Positions 44,329-53,052 are shown, counted from the stretch's first letter. The stretch is 64,000 nt of DNA from Streptomyces sp. NBC_01016 (GCF_026341035.1 NZ_JAPEOQ010000001.1:186001-250000); one strand, 5' to 3'. Numbers and translations: made by a program. The notes: generated from the sequence alone by a model not told the origin.

Positions 44329-45741
44329 ATGGGCAGCACTCGCAGCACTTTTCGTACACGCACACCCAGCACCCGCAGGACCCGCGGCACCCACACCTTC
44401 CGCACGACCCTCGTGGGCATCGCCATCGGTTCCCTCGCGCTCACCCTCACCGCCTGTGGAGGCGATGACGACAACGGCACGTCCGACGGGAGCGGCGACA
44501 AGACGCCCGCGTCCTCGGTCAAGCTGCCGAAGCTGAACGGCAAGTCGGTGGAGATAGCCGCCGTATGGACCGGCGACGAGCAGAAGAACTTCAAGCAGGT
44601 GCTCACGGAGTTCGAGAAGCGGACGGGCGCCAAGGTCACCTTCGTCCCCGCCCAGGACCCGATCATCAACTTCCTCGGCTCGAAGGTGGCCGGCGGCGCC
44701 CCGCCGGACGTCGCGATGCTGCCGCAGCCCGGCGCCATCAAGCAGGCCGTCGACAAGAAGTGGGCCAAACCGCTGGGCAAGGACGCCGAGGCACAGCTCG
44801 CCAAGAACTACTCCCAGGGCTGGCAGGACCTCGGCAAGGTCGGCGACAAGCAGTACGGCGCGTACTACAAGGCGGCCAACAAGTCTCTGGTCTGGTACAA
44901 CACCAAGGTCTTCGAGAACGCGGCCGCCAAGGAGCCGAAGACCTGGAAGGAACTGCTCTCCACCTCGCAGGCGATCTACGACTCCGGCGTCACGCCGTTC
45001 TCCGTCGGCGGGGCCGACGGCTGGCCGCTGACCGACTGGTTCGAGAACATCTATCTGTCGCAGGCGGGCCCCGAGAAGTACGACCAGCTCGCCAAGCACG
45101 AGATCAAGTGGACCGACCCGTCCGTGAAGGACGCGCTCACCACGCTCGCCCAGCTGTGGGGCAAGAAGGACTTCCTCGCCGGCGGCAACAAGGGGGCCGT
45201 GCAGACCGAGTTCACGAAGTCGGTCGAGCAGACCTTCACCGGCGGCGACCAGCCCAAGGGCGCCATGGTCTACGAGGGCGACTTCGCGCAGGTGAACATC
45301 CAGCAGACCAAGGCGAAGGTCGGCACGGACGCGAAGGTGTTCCCGTTCCCCGCGGTCGGCTCCGGTGACAAGCCGGTGGTCAGTGGCGGTGACGCCGCGG
45401 TGATCCTGAAGGACTCCGAGGCGGCGCAGGCGCTGGTGACGTGGCTGGCCTCGCCGGAGGCGGCGACCATCCAGGCCAAGCTGGGCGGCTACCTCTCCCC
45501 CAACAAGAACGTGGACCTCGCCTCGTACCCGAACGCGGTGCAGCGCGAGATCGCCAAGGCGCTCGTGGGGGCCGGCGACGACTTCCGCTTCGACATGTCG
45601 GACCAGATGCCGCAGGCCTTCGGCGGTACGCCCGGCAAGGGCGAGTGGAAGGCGCTGCAGGACTTCCTGATGAACCCCAAGGACATCGCGGGCGCCCAGA
45701 AGGCCCTGGAGGCCGAAGCGGCCAAGGCGTTCAAGGACTGA
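44329..45741 (+). CDS. carbohydrate ABC transporter substrate-binding lipoprotein
   Basis: The 470-residue protein has an Arg/Thr-rich leader, a hydrophobic core (VGIAIGSLALTLTAC, lipobox LTAC with lipidated Cys about 44) and an extracellular type 1 solute-binding domain. It is most like the large subgroup that binds oligosaccharides (sugar-binding Trp/Asp-rich cleft with WYNTKVF, VGGADGWPLTDWF and GGDAAVILKD). It passes substrate to the two permeases that follow (8 bp and overlapping). No ATPase gene is nearby, so it probably uses the shared MsiK-type ATPase, as other streptomycete sugar importers do. An in-frame GTG at 44326 is an alternative start. The substrate is not determined. Confidence 0.9.
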   Translation: MGSTRSTFRTRTPSTRRTRGTHTFRTTLVGIAIGSLALTLTACGGDDDNGTSDGSGDKTPASSVKLPKLNGKSVEIAAVWTGDEQKNFKQVLTEFEKRTGAKVTFVPAQDPIINFLGSKVAGGAPPDVAMLPQPGAIKQAVDKKWAKPLGKDAEAQLAKNYSQGWQDLGKVGDKQYGAYYKAANKSLVWYNTKVFENAAAKEPKTWKELLSTSQAIYDSGVTPFSVGGADGWPLTDWFENIYLSQAGPEKYDQLAKHEIKWTDPSVKDALTTLAQLWGKKDFLAGGNKGAVQTEFTKSVEQTFTGGDQPKGAMVYEGDFAQVNIQQTKAKVGTDAKVFPFPAVGSGDKPVVSGGDAAVILKDSEAAQALVTWLASPEAATIQAKLGGYLSPNKNVDLASYPNAVQREIAKALVGAGDDFRFDMSDQMPQAFGGTPGKGEWKALQDFLMNPKDIAGAQKALEAEAAKAFKD

Positions 45742-45748
45742 CGCGGCG

Positions 45749-47152
45749 ATGACATCCGCCACCGGCGGCGGCACCCCGGATCCCGGGGCTGCCGCCGCGA
45801 CGCCACCGCGCAAACACAAGAGCGTCACCGGCACCCGCAAGTCCGTCGCCGGGCTCTTCCTGCTGCCCTCGCTGATCCTGCTCGGCGCCCTCGTCGTGTA
45901 CCCGATCGGCTACTCGCTCTTCCGCAGCTTCTTCGACGACTCGGGCGGCTCGTTCATCGGGTTCGACAACTACGAGACGCTGTTCACGCGCGAGGACACC
46001 AAGGCCGCGATCAACAACAACATCTGGTGGGTGGTGCTGGCCCCGACGGTCGCCACGGCGCTCGGCCTGATCTTCGCCGTGCTCACCGAGCGGATCCGCT
46101 GGGCCACCGCGTTCAAGCTGGTGGTCTTCATGCCGATGGCCATCTCGATGCTGGCCGCGGGCATCATCTTCCGGCTCGTCTACGACCAGGACCCGGAGAA
46201 GGGCGCGGTGAACGCGGTCGTGGTCGGGGTGCACGACACGTTCGCCGACTCCTCCGCGTTCCCGAAGGCGCATCCGCGCGGGAACGGCACGCTCGAAGGG
46301 AAGAGCGGCGGCCCGTTCCTCACCAAGGAACCGGTGCGGGCCGGAACTCCCGTGCTGCTGCCGCTCGTCGGCGTCGCCGCCGACCAGATGCCCGAGGGCG
46401 CCAAACCCGCGAAGGAGCCCGCCGCCGGGAAGGCCGGGGTCACCGGCACGGTGTGGCAGGACTTCACCCTCGGCAAGGGCGCGGGCGGCATCAACAAGGT
46501 CGACGCGACCGAGGTCGGCTACCCCGGCATGCGCGTCGAGGCCGTCAAGGACGGCAAGGTCGTGGCCAGCGCGTCGGCCGCCGCAAACGGCACCTTCGCG
46601 CTTCCCGCCGCGGCCGACGGCGCCCAACTCCGGCTGCCCGCGGCGAACTTCAAGGAGCCGTACAACGGCGCCGACTGGCTCGGCGACAAGAAGTTCTTCA
46701 CGATCCACCTCGGCGGATTCGAGCTGTACCTCAACATCGTGACGACCTCGATCATGGTCGCGTACGTATGGATGTGGGCCGGGTTCGCGATGGTGCTCAT
46801 CGGGGCGGGTCTGGCCAGCATTCCCCGCGAACTCCTCGAAGCCGCCCGCGTGGACGGCGCCTCCGAGTGGCAGGTGTTCCGCCGGGTCACGGTGCCGCTC
46901 CTGGCGCCCGTACTCGCGGTCGTCCTCGTCACGCTGATGATCAACGTACTGAAGATCTTCGACCTGATCTTCATCATCGCGCCGGGATCCTCGCAGGACG
47001 ACGCCAACGTGCTGGCCCTGCAGCTGTACAGCTCGGCGTTCAGCGAGGGCAACGAGGGCCTGGCCAGTGCGATCGCGGTGCTGCTCCTGCTGCTCGTGAT
47101 CCCGGTGATGTGGTTCAACATGCGCAGGCTCAGGCAGGAGACACGGCGATGA
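45749..47152 (+). CDS. sugar ABC transporter permease (MalF type) with large extracytoplasmic insertion
   Basis: The 467-residue membrane protein has TM1 near 35-57 (SLILLGALVVYPIGYSLFRS) and TM2-3 near 90-145. An inserted hydrophilic segment of about 160 residues lies at about 150-310; it contains a carboxypeptidase-regulatory/Ig-like stretch with KVDATEVGYPGMRVEAVKDG. Three more helices and the EAA loop (EAARVDGASEWQVFRRVTVP near 375) follow. Usual family members are about 300 residues; MalF of E. coli also has a large periplasmic loop that contacts the binding protein, but in another sequence family. Its stop overlaps the next permease (ATGA). Confidence 0.88.
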   Translation: MTSATGGGTPDPGAAAATPPRKHKSVTGTRKSVAGLFLLPSLILLGALVVYPIGYSLFRSFFDDSGGSFIGFDNYETLFTREDTKAAINNNIWWVVLAPTVATALGLIFAVLTERIRWATAFKLVVFMPMAISMLAAGIIFRLVYDQDPEKGAVNAVVVGVHDTFADSSAFPKAHPRGNGTLEGKSGGPFLTKEPVRAGTPVLLPLVGVAADQMPEGAKPAKEPAAGKAGVTGTVWQDFTLGKGAGGINKVDATEVGYPGMRVEAVKDGKVVASASAAANGTFALPAAADGAQLRLPAANFKEPYNGADWLGDKKFFTIHLGGFELYLNIVTTSIMVAYVWMWAGFAMVLIGAGLASIPRELLEAARVDGASEWQVFRRVTVPLLAPVLAVVLVTLMINVLKIFDLIFIIAPGSSQDDANVLALQLYSSAFSEGNEGLASAIAVLLLLLVIPVMWFNMRRLRQETRR

Positions 47153-48030
47153 CGACCCTCGGCGAGACCGTCAAGGCCAAGCGCTCGCTCGCCGGCCGGA
47201 TCGGCGACAAGCTCAGCGGCGGGTTCATCCAGTTCGTGCTGCTGCTGATCGGCGCGCTGTGGCTGGTGCCCACGATCGGCCTGCTGTTCTCCTCGCTGCG
47301 TTCGCCCGAGGACATGGCGGACAGCGGCTGGTGGACGGTGTTCAGCAAGCCGGCGCAGCTGACCTTCGAGAGCTACAGCAGCCTCCTGGAGAACTCGGAC
47401 ATCACGCGTTCGCTGGTCAACACGGCCCTGATCACGGTGCCCGCGACCCTGCTCGTGATCGTGGTCGGCTCGCTGGCCGGCTACGCGTTCGCGTGGATGG
47501 AGTTCCCGGGCCGCGACTGGTGGTTCCTGATCGTGGTCGGGCTGCTCGTGGTTCCCGTGCAGGTCGCGCTCGTGCCGATCGCCCGCCTCTTCGGCGACAT
47601 CGGCATCTTCGGCTCGATCTTCGGTGTGATCCTCTTCCATGTCGGGTTCGGGCTGCCGTTCGCGGTGTTCCTGCTGCGGAACTTCTTCGCGGAGATCCCA
47701 CGCGAACTCCTGGAGGCGGCCCGCCTGGACGGCTCGGGTGAACTGCGCCTGTTCCTACGGGTCGTGCTGCCGCTCGGCGCTCCGGCGATCGCCTCGCTCG
47801 GCATCTTCCAGTTCCTGTGGGTGTGGAACGACATGCTGGTCGCGCTCATCTTCACGGACACCGACAGCCAGCCGATCACGGTCGCGCTGCAGACCCAGGT
47901 GCGGCAGTTCGGCAACAACATCGATGTGCTCGGCCCCGGCGCGTTCATCTCGATGGTGGTCCCGCTGGCCGTGTTCTTCGCGTTCCAACGTCAGTTCGTG
48001 TCCGGCGTGATGGCGGGCGCCGTGAAGTAA
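47149..48030 (+). CDS. sugar ABC transporter permease (MalG type)
   Basis: The 293 residues form six transmembrane helices, with the EAA motif EAARLDGSGELRLFLRVVLP near 195-215. The ATG overlaps the TGA of the first permease, so translation is coupled. Together with the substrate-binding lipoprotein it makes a complete carbohydrate importer apart from the ATPase. The length is that of the family. The methyltransferase gene downstream (48184) has its own GGAG site and could be co-transcribed. Confidence 0.93.
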   Translation: MTTLGETVKAKRSLAGRIGDKLSGGFIQFVLLLIGALWLVPTIGLLFSSLRSPEDMADSGWWTVFSKPAQLTFESYSSLLENSDITRSLVNTALITVPATLLVIVVGSLAGYAFAWMEFPGRDWWFLIVVGLLVVPVQVALVPIARLFGDIGIFGSIFGVILFHVGFGLPFAVFLLRNFFAEIPRELLEAARLDGSGELRLFLRVVLPLGAPAIASLGIFQFLWVWNDMLVALIFTDTDSQPITVALQTQVRQFGNNIDVLGPGAFISMVVPLAVFFAFQRQFVSGVMAGAVK

Positions 48031-48183
48031 ACCGGGATTTGTCGAGCGAGAAGGCCTTTCGTTCCCTCCCGGCCACTGCGCGGACACCCCGTGCACCTAC
48101 CCAGAGCTGATGGCCTCCCGGGGCCGGCCGACGAGCGCGTCGTCCGCCGGCCCCGCACCCACGTCATCCGTACTGGAGCTGAC

Positions 48184-49026
48184 ATGCAGCACGAGTCCCA
48201 CACCGCGCCCGCCGAACTGCCCCGCCCGGCCGCGCTCGACGACGTCAAAGGCTGGTTCCACAACATCGACCAGGTGCTCTTCGACTGGTTCCTGAGCCGG
48301 CAGCGCGCGCTCGGCCAGGGCGGGGATCTCCTCGAACTCGGCGTCTACCTGGGCAAGAGCGCCATCTTCATGGGGCAGTACCTGGAGGAGAAGGAGACCT
48401 TCACGGTCTGCGACCTGTTCGACTCGCCCGCCGGCGACCTGGCGAACGACAAGGAGATGAACAAGTCCTACAGCAGCCTCACGCGCACCGCCTTCGAGGC
48501 CAACTACCAAGCTTTCCATGACGAGTTGCCCGAGGTGGTGCAGGGCCCCTCGCACGTGATCACGTCTCTTGTCGCCCCCGGCAGCTGCCGCTTCGTGCAT
48601 GTCGACGCCTCGCATCTGTACGAGCACGTGCACGGCGACATCGAGGCCTCCCGCGAGCTCCTCGGCGAGGACGGCATCGTCGTGCTCGACGACTTCCGCG
48701 CCGAGCACTGTCCGGGCGTCGCGGCCGCGACGTGGGGCGCCGTCGCCACGACAGGGCTGAAGCCGCTGTGCATCACGGCGACCAAGTTCTACGGGACGTG
48801 GGGGTCGTTCGAGCCGGTGCGCACCGAGCTGGGCGCGATGCTCGCGGGGCGCAAGGACTTCTGGCACGGCGCGGAGGAGGTCGCCGGGCACTCGATGATC
48901 CGCATCGACGGCAAGAAGGCGAAGCGCCCGGCGCAGCCGGTGTCGCGCTACGAGTCGACGGCACCGGCCGTGCCGACGCAGGGCCCGCGCCCGAAGGGCC
49001 TGCTGCGCTCCTTGCTGGGCCGCTGA
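48184..49026 (+). CDS. class I SAM-dependent methyltransferase (Methyltransf_24 type)
   Basis: The 280-residue protein has the SAM-binding motif LLELGVYLGKSAIFM near 55 and VCDLFDSP near 90. VHVDASHLYEHVHGDIEAS near 140 and IVVLDDF near 165 follow the layout of metal-dependent sugar or small-molecule O-methyltransferases (TylF-like or Methyltransf_24). A hydrophilic C-terminal tail of about 40 residues follows. The ATG at 48184 has GGAG seven bases upstream. The substrate is unknown. The sugar ABC genes before it may be linked only by position. Confidence 0.82.
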   Translation: MQHESHTAPAELPRPAALDDVKGWFHNIDQVLFDWFLSRQRALGQGGDLLELGVYLGKSAIFMGQYLEEKETFTVCDLFDSPAGDLANDKEMNKSYSSLTRTAFEANYQAFHDELPEVVQGPSHVITSLVAPGSCRFVHVDASHLYEHVHGDIEASRELLGEDGIVVLDDFRAEHCPGVAAATWGAVATTGLKPLCITATKFYGTWGSFEPVRTELGAMLAGRKDFWHGAEEVAGHSMIRIDGKKAKRPAQPVSRYESTAPAVPTQGPRPKGLLRSLLGR

Positions 49027-49071
49027 CGGTCTAGGCCGTTTCTGCCGGATCCTGCTGCAGTCGCGGACTCC

Positions 49072-49133
49072 GGCCCGCCCTATGTGGGCCGTGGCGCCTT
49101 CACCCGCACGGCCCACGAAAGGCGGGGCGGGCC
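49072..49133 (+). terminator. two-part hairpin after the methyltransferase gene
   Basis: Outer stem GGCCCGCCC / GGGCGGGCC (49072-49080, 49125-49133) and inner stem GTGGGCCGTG / CACGGCCCAC (49084-49093, 49107-49116), separated by small internal loops. It lies 45 bp after the methyltransferase stop and 25 bp before the next start. Confidence 0.7.
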
Positions 49134-49157
49134 GCTCCGGCGGGGCACGCATGCCCC

Positions 49158-50477
49158 ATGCCGTACATGACGACCACCGCACTCGCCCGGGGAGCGGCGC
49201 GCGGCGCGACGGCGCTGCGCGGCGGCCACTTCTGGCGCCCGACCCCGTTCTTCGTCTTCGGCGGCCTGTTCTGGCTGCTGCTGACGCTCGCGTACTGGTG
49301 GGTGCCGATGGCGTACGACTACGGGCTGCACGCGGCGGTGATCGAACGCCTGAAGGTGAGCCTGCTGCATCCGCGCCACCCGCTGGTCGACCTGCCGGGC
49401 GCGGGCAACCCGTACGTCTCCTCCCCGTACGCGATGGCGGAGGGCGCCTTCGCGCGGGCGACGGGCCTGACGGGCTGGGAGGTCATGAAGCTCGCGGGCC
49501 CCGCCAACCTGCTGGTTCTACTGACGGGCCTGAACCGCTTCGTCCGGGCGCTCACATCACGCCAATGGGCCCCGGTCCTGGCCCTGTTGACGCTGACACT
49601 CCTCTGGGGAACGAGCACGGACTGGCGGACCGAACCGCTCGCGCTGCGCTCCCTGATGATCGACCTCGGCTACCCGTCGACGTTCGCGATCGGGCTCGCC
49701 CTGTGGGTGTGGGCGGGCGCGTGGCGGCTGCGGCGGGAGGGCGCGCGCTGGGCCGTGGCGGGGGTCGCGGCGGTGGGCCTCGTGTGGCTGTGGCCGGACG
49801 CGGACCCCGCGCAGCCGCACTTCCCGTGGCTCGCGCTGATCGGCCTCCCGCCGCTGTGGCTGCGGCTGCGCCGCGACCGCAAGGACCCGCTCGTGCTCCT
49901 GTGCGCGGCGGGCGTCGTGGCCCTCGCGTACGCCGCACTGGCCCACCCCTCCGCGTACGGCGCGGCCATGGTCCTCACGGTGGTGCCGCTCCAGCTCGCC
50001 CTGGCGATCGCCCTCGCGGCGCCCCGCCCCTGGCCACGGCGGCGCCGGGTGCTCGGAGCACTGACGGCGACGGGCGCGGCGCTCGGCTTCCTTGCCACGG
50101 TCCTCGACCCGCCGCCGAGCTGGCCCGCGTACACCTGGGCGGCGCAGCACATCCCACCCGGCGACACGGTCCTCACCAGCGGCTACCGTCCGGTCCGCGC
50201 ACTGCCGGGCTACGGGCCGACACTGGTCGCGCCCGCCCGCCCCGACCCGGTCGTCGACAGGGCCGACTGGGACCGGCGCCGGGCGGCGGTGCGCGCCTAC
50301 CTCTCCCCCACGTCCACCCGCGCGGAACGGGAGGCCGTCGCCGACCGCTACCGCGTCCGCTGGCTGCTGCTCGACCGGGGCGAGCGGCTGCCGCCGGAGG
50401 CGGTCCTGGTGGCGTGGAGCCCACAGACGGGCGAGGCGCTCGCGCGGGTCAACGGGGGTACGTCGCGGACCGGTTGA
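49158..50477 (+). CDS. polytopic membrane protein, possible GT-C-like glycosyltransferase, no family recognised
   Basis: The 439 residues have about nine or ten transmembrane segments, starting near 33-52 (FFVFGGLFWLLLTLAYWWVP). A C-terminal soluble domain of about 115 residues follows (from about 325, HIPPGDTVLTSGYRPVRALPG). Short loops with Asp after TM1 and an early Tyr/Asp stretch (PMAYDYGLHAAVIERL) recall polyprenyl-sugar-dependent GT-C enzymes, and the C-terminal domain resembles the soluble end of some such proteins. The assignment is weak. Two ATGs (49158, 49167) are near each other; the first is used. It stands alone between the methyltransferase and ohr. Confidence 0.75.
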   Translation: MPYMTTTALARGAARGATALRGGHFWRPTPFFVFGGLFWLLLTLAYWWVPMAYDYGLHAAVIERLKVSLLHPRHPLVDLPGAGNPYVSSPYAMAEGAFARATGLTGWEVMKLAGPANLLVLLTGLNRFVRALTSRQWAPVLALLTLTLLWGTSTDWRTEPLALRSLMIDLGYPSTFAIGLALWVWAGAWRLRREGARWAVAGVAAVGLVWLWPDADPAQPHFPWLALIGLPPLWLRLRRDRKDPLVLLCAAGVVALAYAALAHPSAYGAAMVLTVVPLQLALAIALAAPRPWPRRRRVLGALTATGAALGFLATVLDPPPSWPAYTWAAQHIPPGDTVLTSGYRPVRALPGYGPTLVAPARPDPVVDRADWDRRRAAVRAYLSPTSTRAEREAVADRYRVRWLLLDRGERLPPEAVLVAWSPQTGEALARVNGGTSRTG

Positions 50478-50480
50478 GGC

Positions 50481-50894
50481 CTACTCGACGACGAGCTGCA
50501 CGTCGATGTTGCCGCGGGTCGCGTTCGAGTACGGGCACACCTGGTGCGCCTGCTCGACCAGCTTGCGGCCGGTCTCGGCGTCGACCGACTCGGGCAGCTC
50601 GACGCGGAGCACGACGGCGAGCCCGAAGCCCTCGCCCTGCTTGCCGATGGAGACCTCGGCGGTGACGGCGGCGTCGGCGACGTCCACCTTGGCGCTCCGG
50701 CCGACGAGCCCGAGCGCGCTGCCGAAGCAGGCCGCGTAACCGGCGGCGAAGAGCTGCTCCGGGTTGGAGCCCTGGCCGTTGCCGCCCATCTCCGTCGGGA
50801 TGCCGAGCTGAAGGTCGATCACGCCGTCCGAGGAGACGGCACGCCCGTCGCGGCCGTGGGTGGCGGTGGCGACGGCGGTGTAGATGGCGTCCAT
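50481..50894 (-). CDS. ohr: organic hydroperoxide resistance protein Ohr (OsmC family)
   Basis: The 137-residue thiol peroxidase of the Ohr/OsmC family has both conserved cysteines: FAAGYAACFGSAL near 55 (nucleophile) and HQVCPYSNATRGN near 120 (resolving). It reduces organic hydroperoxides in the cytoplasm with lipoyl proteins as donors. The ATG at 50894 is chosen over a longer frame because family proteins begin at this point. It is divergent from its regulator ohrR, with palindromic sites in the 115-bp interval. The stop falls only 4 bp after the stop of the convergent membrane-protein gene. Confidence 0.94.
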   Translation of the reverse strand: MDAIYTAVATATHGRDGRAVSSDGVIDLQLGIPTEMGGNGQGSNPEQLFAAGYAACFGSALGLVGRSAKVDVADAAVTAEVSIGKQGEGFGLAVVLRVELPESVDAETGRKLVEQAHQVCPYSNATRGNIDVQLVVE

Positions 50895-50962
50895 GGGAGG
50901 ACCTGCCTCTCGTTTCCGTGAATCTCTTCGCGACTGTCTTCGTACTCCACCAATAGAGCACA

Positions 50963-50988
50963 CAATTCAATTGCACACAACTCAATCG
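50963..50988. promoter_or_regulatory. tandem OhrR operator
   Basis: A perfect palindrome CAATTCAATTG (50963-50973) is followed, start to start 15 bp, by a second imperfect copy CAACTCAATCG (50978-50988). It sits between the divergent ohr and ohrR starts (50894 and 51010). The site resembles the CAATT-N-AATTG core known for OhrR operators, so it should be bound by reduced OhrR and control both genes. Confidence 0.8.
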
Positions 50989-51009
50989 CGCGAGCGCTAC
51001 CCTGGATGC

Positions 51010-51492
51010 ATGGCCACGCCCAGCACTCCCAGTACTCCCAGCACCGACGAGTTCCTCCGGCTCGACCGCCAGATCTGCTTCTCGCTCAACGCGGCGTCGC
51101 GCGCCTTCGGCGGCATCTACCGGGCGCTGCTCAAGGACCTGGGCCTCACCTATCCGCAGTACCTGGTCATGCTGGTGCTCTGGGAGGCCGCCCCCGAGGA
51201 GGGCCCGATCCCGGTCAAGCGCCTCGGCGAACGCCTCCGCCTCGACTCCGGCACCCTCTCCCCGCTCCTCAAGCGCCTGGAGGCGAACGGCCTCGTCCAC
51301 CGCGAACGCAGCGCCACGGACGAACGCTCGGTGACCATCGCCCTCACGACCTCCGGCGCGACGCTGAAGGAAAGCGCGGCCGAGGTCCCGCGCAAAATCG
51401 CCGCCGCAACAGGCTTCGACCTCCAGGAAATCGAATCCCTCCGCTCCCAACTCGACCGCCTGACAACCGCACTGGACAACGCGACCCTCTAG
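51010..51492 (+). CDS. ohrR: MarR-family organic-peroxide sensor OhrR
   Basis: The 160 residues have a MarR winged HTH (LRLDSGTLSPLLKRLEANGLV and wing RSATDERSVTIAL). The redox-active Cys lies in the conserved N-terminal helix (LDRQICFSLNAASRAF), at the position of the sensing Cys in other OhrR proteins. Oxidation by organic peroxides releases it from the operator and turns on ohr. The ATG at 51010 is chosen to begin just before the first helix; it is divergent from ohr. Its stop codon TAG (51490-51492) overlaps the stop of the convergent ThrE-family gene in the palindrome CTAG. Confidence 0.93.
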   Translation: MATPSTPSTPSTDEFLRLDRQICFSLNAASRAFGGIYRALLKDLGLTYPQYLVMLVLWEAAPEEGPIPVKRLGERLRLDSGTLSPLLKRLEANGLVHRERSATDERSVTIALTTSGATLKESAAEVPRKIAAATGFDLQEIESLRSQLDRLTTALDNATL

Positions 51493-52988
51493 CGCCGCGG
51501 CATTATCAAGCCCCTGCGGCGATTGAGCAGCGGGGTCCGGGGCAGAGCCCCGTGACGTGGCCCCCGTCGCGGCGCCACAACACCGGAACCCGGGGAACCC
51601 GCCCCCCGGACCCTCCGCCCAAGCTGCGCCGCCTCCCCCGCAAGGCCCACCCCCACCGCAATCGCCAACGTCACCGCCGCCGCATGCACAAGCCCCCCGA
51701 CCCCCGTCGTGGTCCGCCCGGAGGCAAGCGCGGCCAACGCCACGTACAACGCACTGCCCGGCAGCAACGGCGCGATTCCAGGAACGACGAGCGGCAGCGC
51801 CGACTCCCGCCTCCGCCGGGCCACGGCATGCGCGGCGCACCCGACCCCGGCCGCCACCACCGCCGTACCGACGAGCGAGGGAAGCCCGAGGACCGCGAAC
51901 TCGGCCGCCACCACGAACCCGACGAGCCCGAGCAGCGCCGCGGGCAACCAGTCCCGCCGCGGCGTCCGCGCCCGCGCCGCCACGGCCATCGAGAACACGG
52001 CGGCGCCCACGACGGGCGCCCCCAGATACTCGGCCCGCTCCGCCGTCGGCACGACCGGCGCCTCGAACCCGACGAGCCGCCCCACACCGAGCACGGCCAC
52101 CACGCCGGTGACCACCGCGGCGAACACCAGCATCGCGTCGAAGAGCCGCCCGAGCGCGGTCAGATAGTGCCCGGTGAGCGCGTCCTGCACGGCGCTGACG
52201 AAGGTGACGGTCGGCAGCAGCCCCAGCACCCCGGCGACCACGACGGACTGTACGGTCGTCGGCGGCGCGCTGTGACTGATCGCGACGGCCAGCACGGCGG
52301 TCGGCATCGCGGCGACGGCCGACCGGTAGAACGCGGGCACGCCATGGCGCCCCAACCAGCCGCTCAGCAGCGCCCCGAGCAGCCCGGCGAAGAAGGCACA
52401 CGCCGACGCGAGCGCGCCACCACCGAAAGCGATACCACCGCCCGCGGCCACGAACCCGGTCTGCACCGGCACGCGCCACACCGCCCACCGCCCCCGCTCC
52501 GCCGGCGCGTCGAGGATCCGCGCGATCGCGGCCCGCGCCTCGTCGAGCCCGAGCTGCCCGGCACTGATCCGTTCGACGAGGGCGTGGATGCGCCCCAACG
52601 TACGGAAGTCGGTGGCGTGCCTACGGATCACCCGGTTCGCGTGCAGCGGCGTGAGTTCACCGGGCGCGTGCGCGGACAGCGACACGGAGGCGAGCGTGAC
52701 GCTCGGCTCGCAGTAGCTGAGCCCGTACGTCTCGGCGACGACGAGCATCCCGGCGACCGCCTCCTCGGCGGAGGCCCCGTACGACAGGAGCGCCTCCCCG
52801 AGCCGCGTCGCGAGCTCGGCGACGCGCGCGCCGTAGGCCTCCATGTCGGCCCGCCCGTCGTCGTGCAGCAGCTCGCCGCCGTACCCGTAACTTCTGATCG
52901 GCTCGATGCCGCGCAGCCGGGGCAGCGCTTTGGTCAGCCAGGGGTCGGCGCGGTCGAAGGTGGCGGCGGGGCGGGTCCTCGAAGGCAT
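51489..52988 (-). CDS. threonine/serine exporter (ThrE) family membrane protein with repeat-encoded C-terminal tail
   Basis: The 499-residue protein has an N-terminal cytoplasmic ThrE domain with helices and the GGELLHDDGRADMEAYGARV stretch near 37. About ten transmembrane segments (about 170-460) follow, typical of the fused ThrE/DUF3815 proteins. Expected role: export of threonine or serine, or another small molecule. The last about 22 residues (from GPRHGALP to the end) are read from a dispersed DNA repeat (51508-51557) and contain PLLNRRRGL; the same peptide would arise from the other copies. The native C-terminus has probably been replaced or extended. Stop codons of this gene and ohrR share CTAG (51489-51492). 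It is also divergent from an AraC gene. Confidence 0.87.
   Translation of the reverse strand: MPSRTRPAATFDRADPWLTKALPRLRGIEPIRSYGYGGELLHDDGRADMEAYGARVAELATRLGEALLSYGASAEEAVAGMLVVAETYGLSYCEPSVTLASVSLSAHAPGELTPLHANRVIRRHATDFRTLGRIHALVERISAGQLGLDEARAAIARILDAPAERGRWAVWRVPVQTGFVAAGGGIAFGGGALASACAFFAGLLGALLSGWLGRHGVPAFYRSAVAAMPTAVLAVAISHSAPPTTVQSVVVAGVLGLLPTVTFVSAVQDALTGHYLTALGRLFDAMLVFAAVVTGVVAVLGVGRLVGFEAPVVPTAERAEYLGAPVVGAAVFSMAVAARARTPRRDWLPAALLGLVGFVVAAEFAVLGLPSLVGTAVVAAGVGCAAHAVARRRRESALPLVVPGIAPLLPGSALYVALAALASGRTTTGVGGLVHAAAVTLAIAVGVGLAGEAAQLGRRVRGAGSPGSGVVAPRRGPRHGALPRTPLLNRRRGLIMPRR
51508..51557. repeat. dispersed palindromic repeat encoding the tail of the ThrE-family protein
   Basis: This copy has AAGCCCCTGC, GGCGATTGAG and CAGCGGGGTCCGGGGCAGAG in order, closest to the left copy at 18817. 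It is translated in the minus direction as the C-terminal end of the gene ending at 51489. The repeat begins 15 bp after the ohrR stop. Confidence 0.9.
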
Positions 52989-53052
52989 ACAAATGGAGCG
53001 TAACGGACATCACACTTAAACGACTTAAGAGTTTCGTGCCAGGATCGAAGCG

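Noticed and set aside
44329..49026. Secondary-metabolite cluster around the methyltransferase
   Set aside because: The neighbours are a sugar importer and an orphan membrane protein; no synthase, NRPS, PKS or tailoring set is present.
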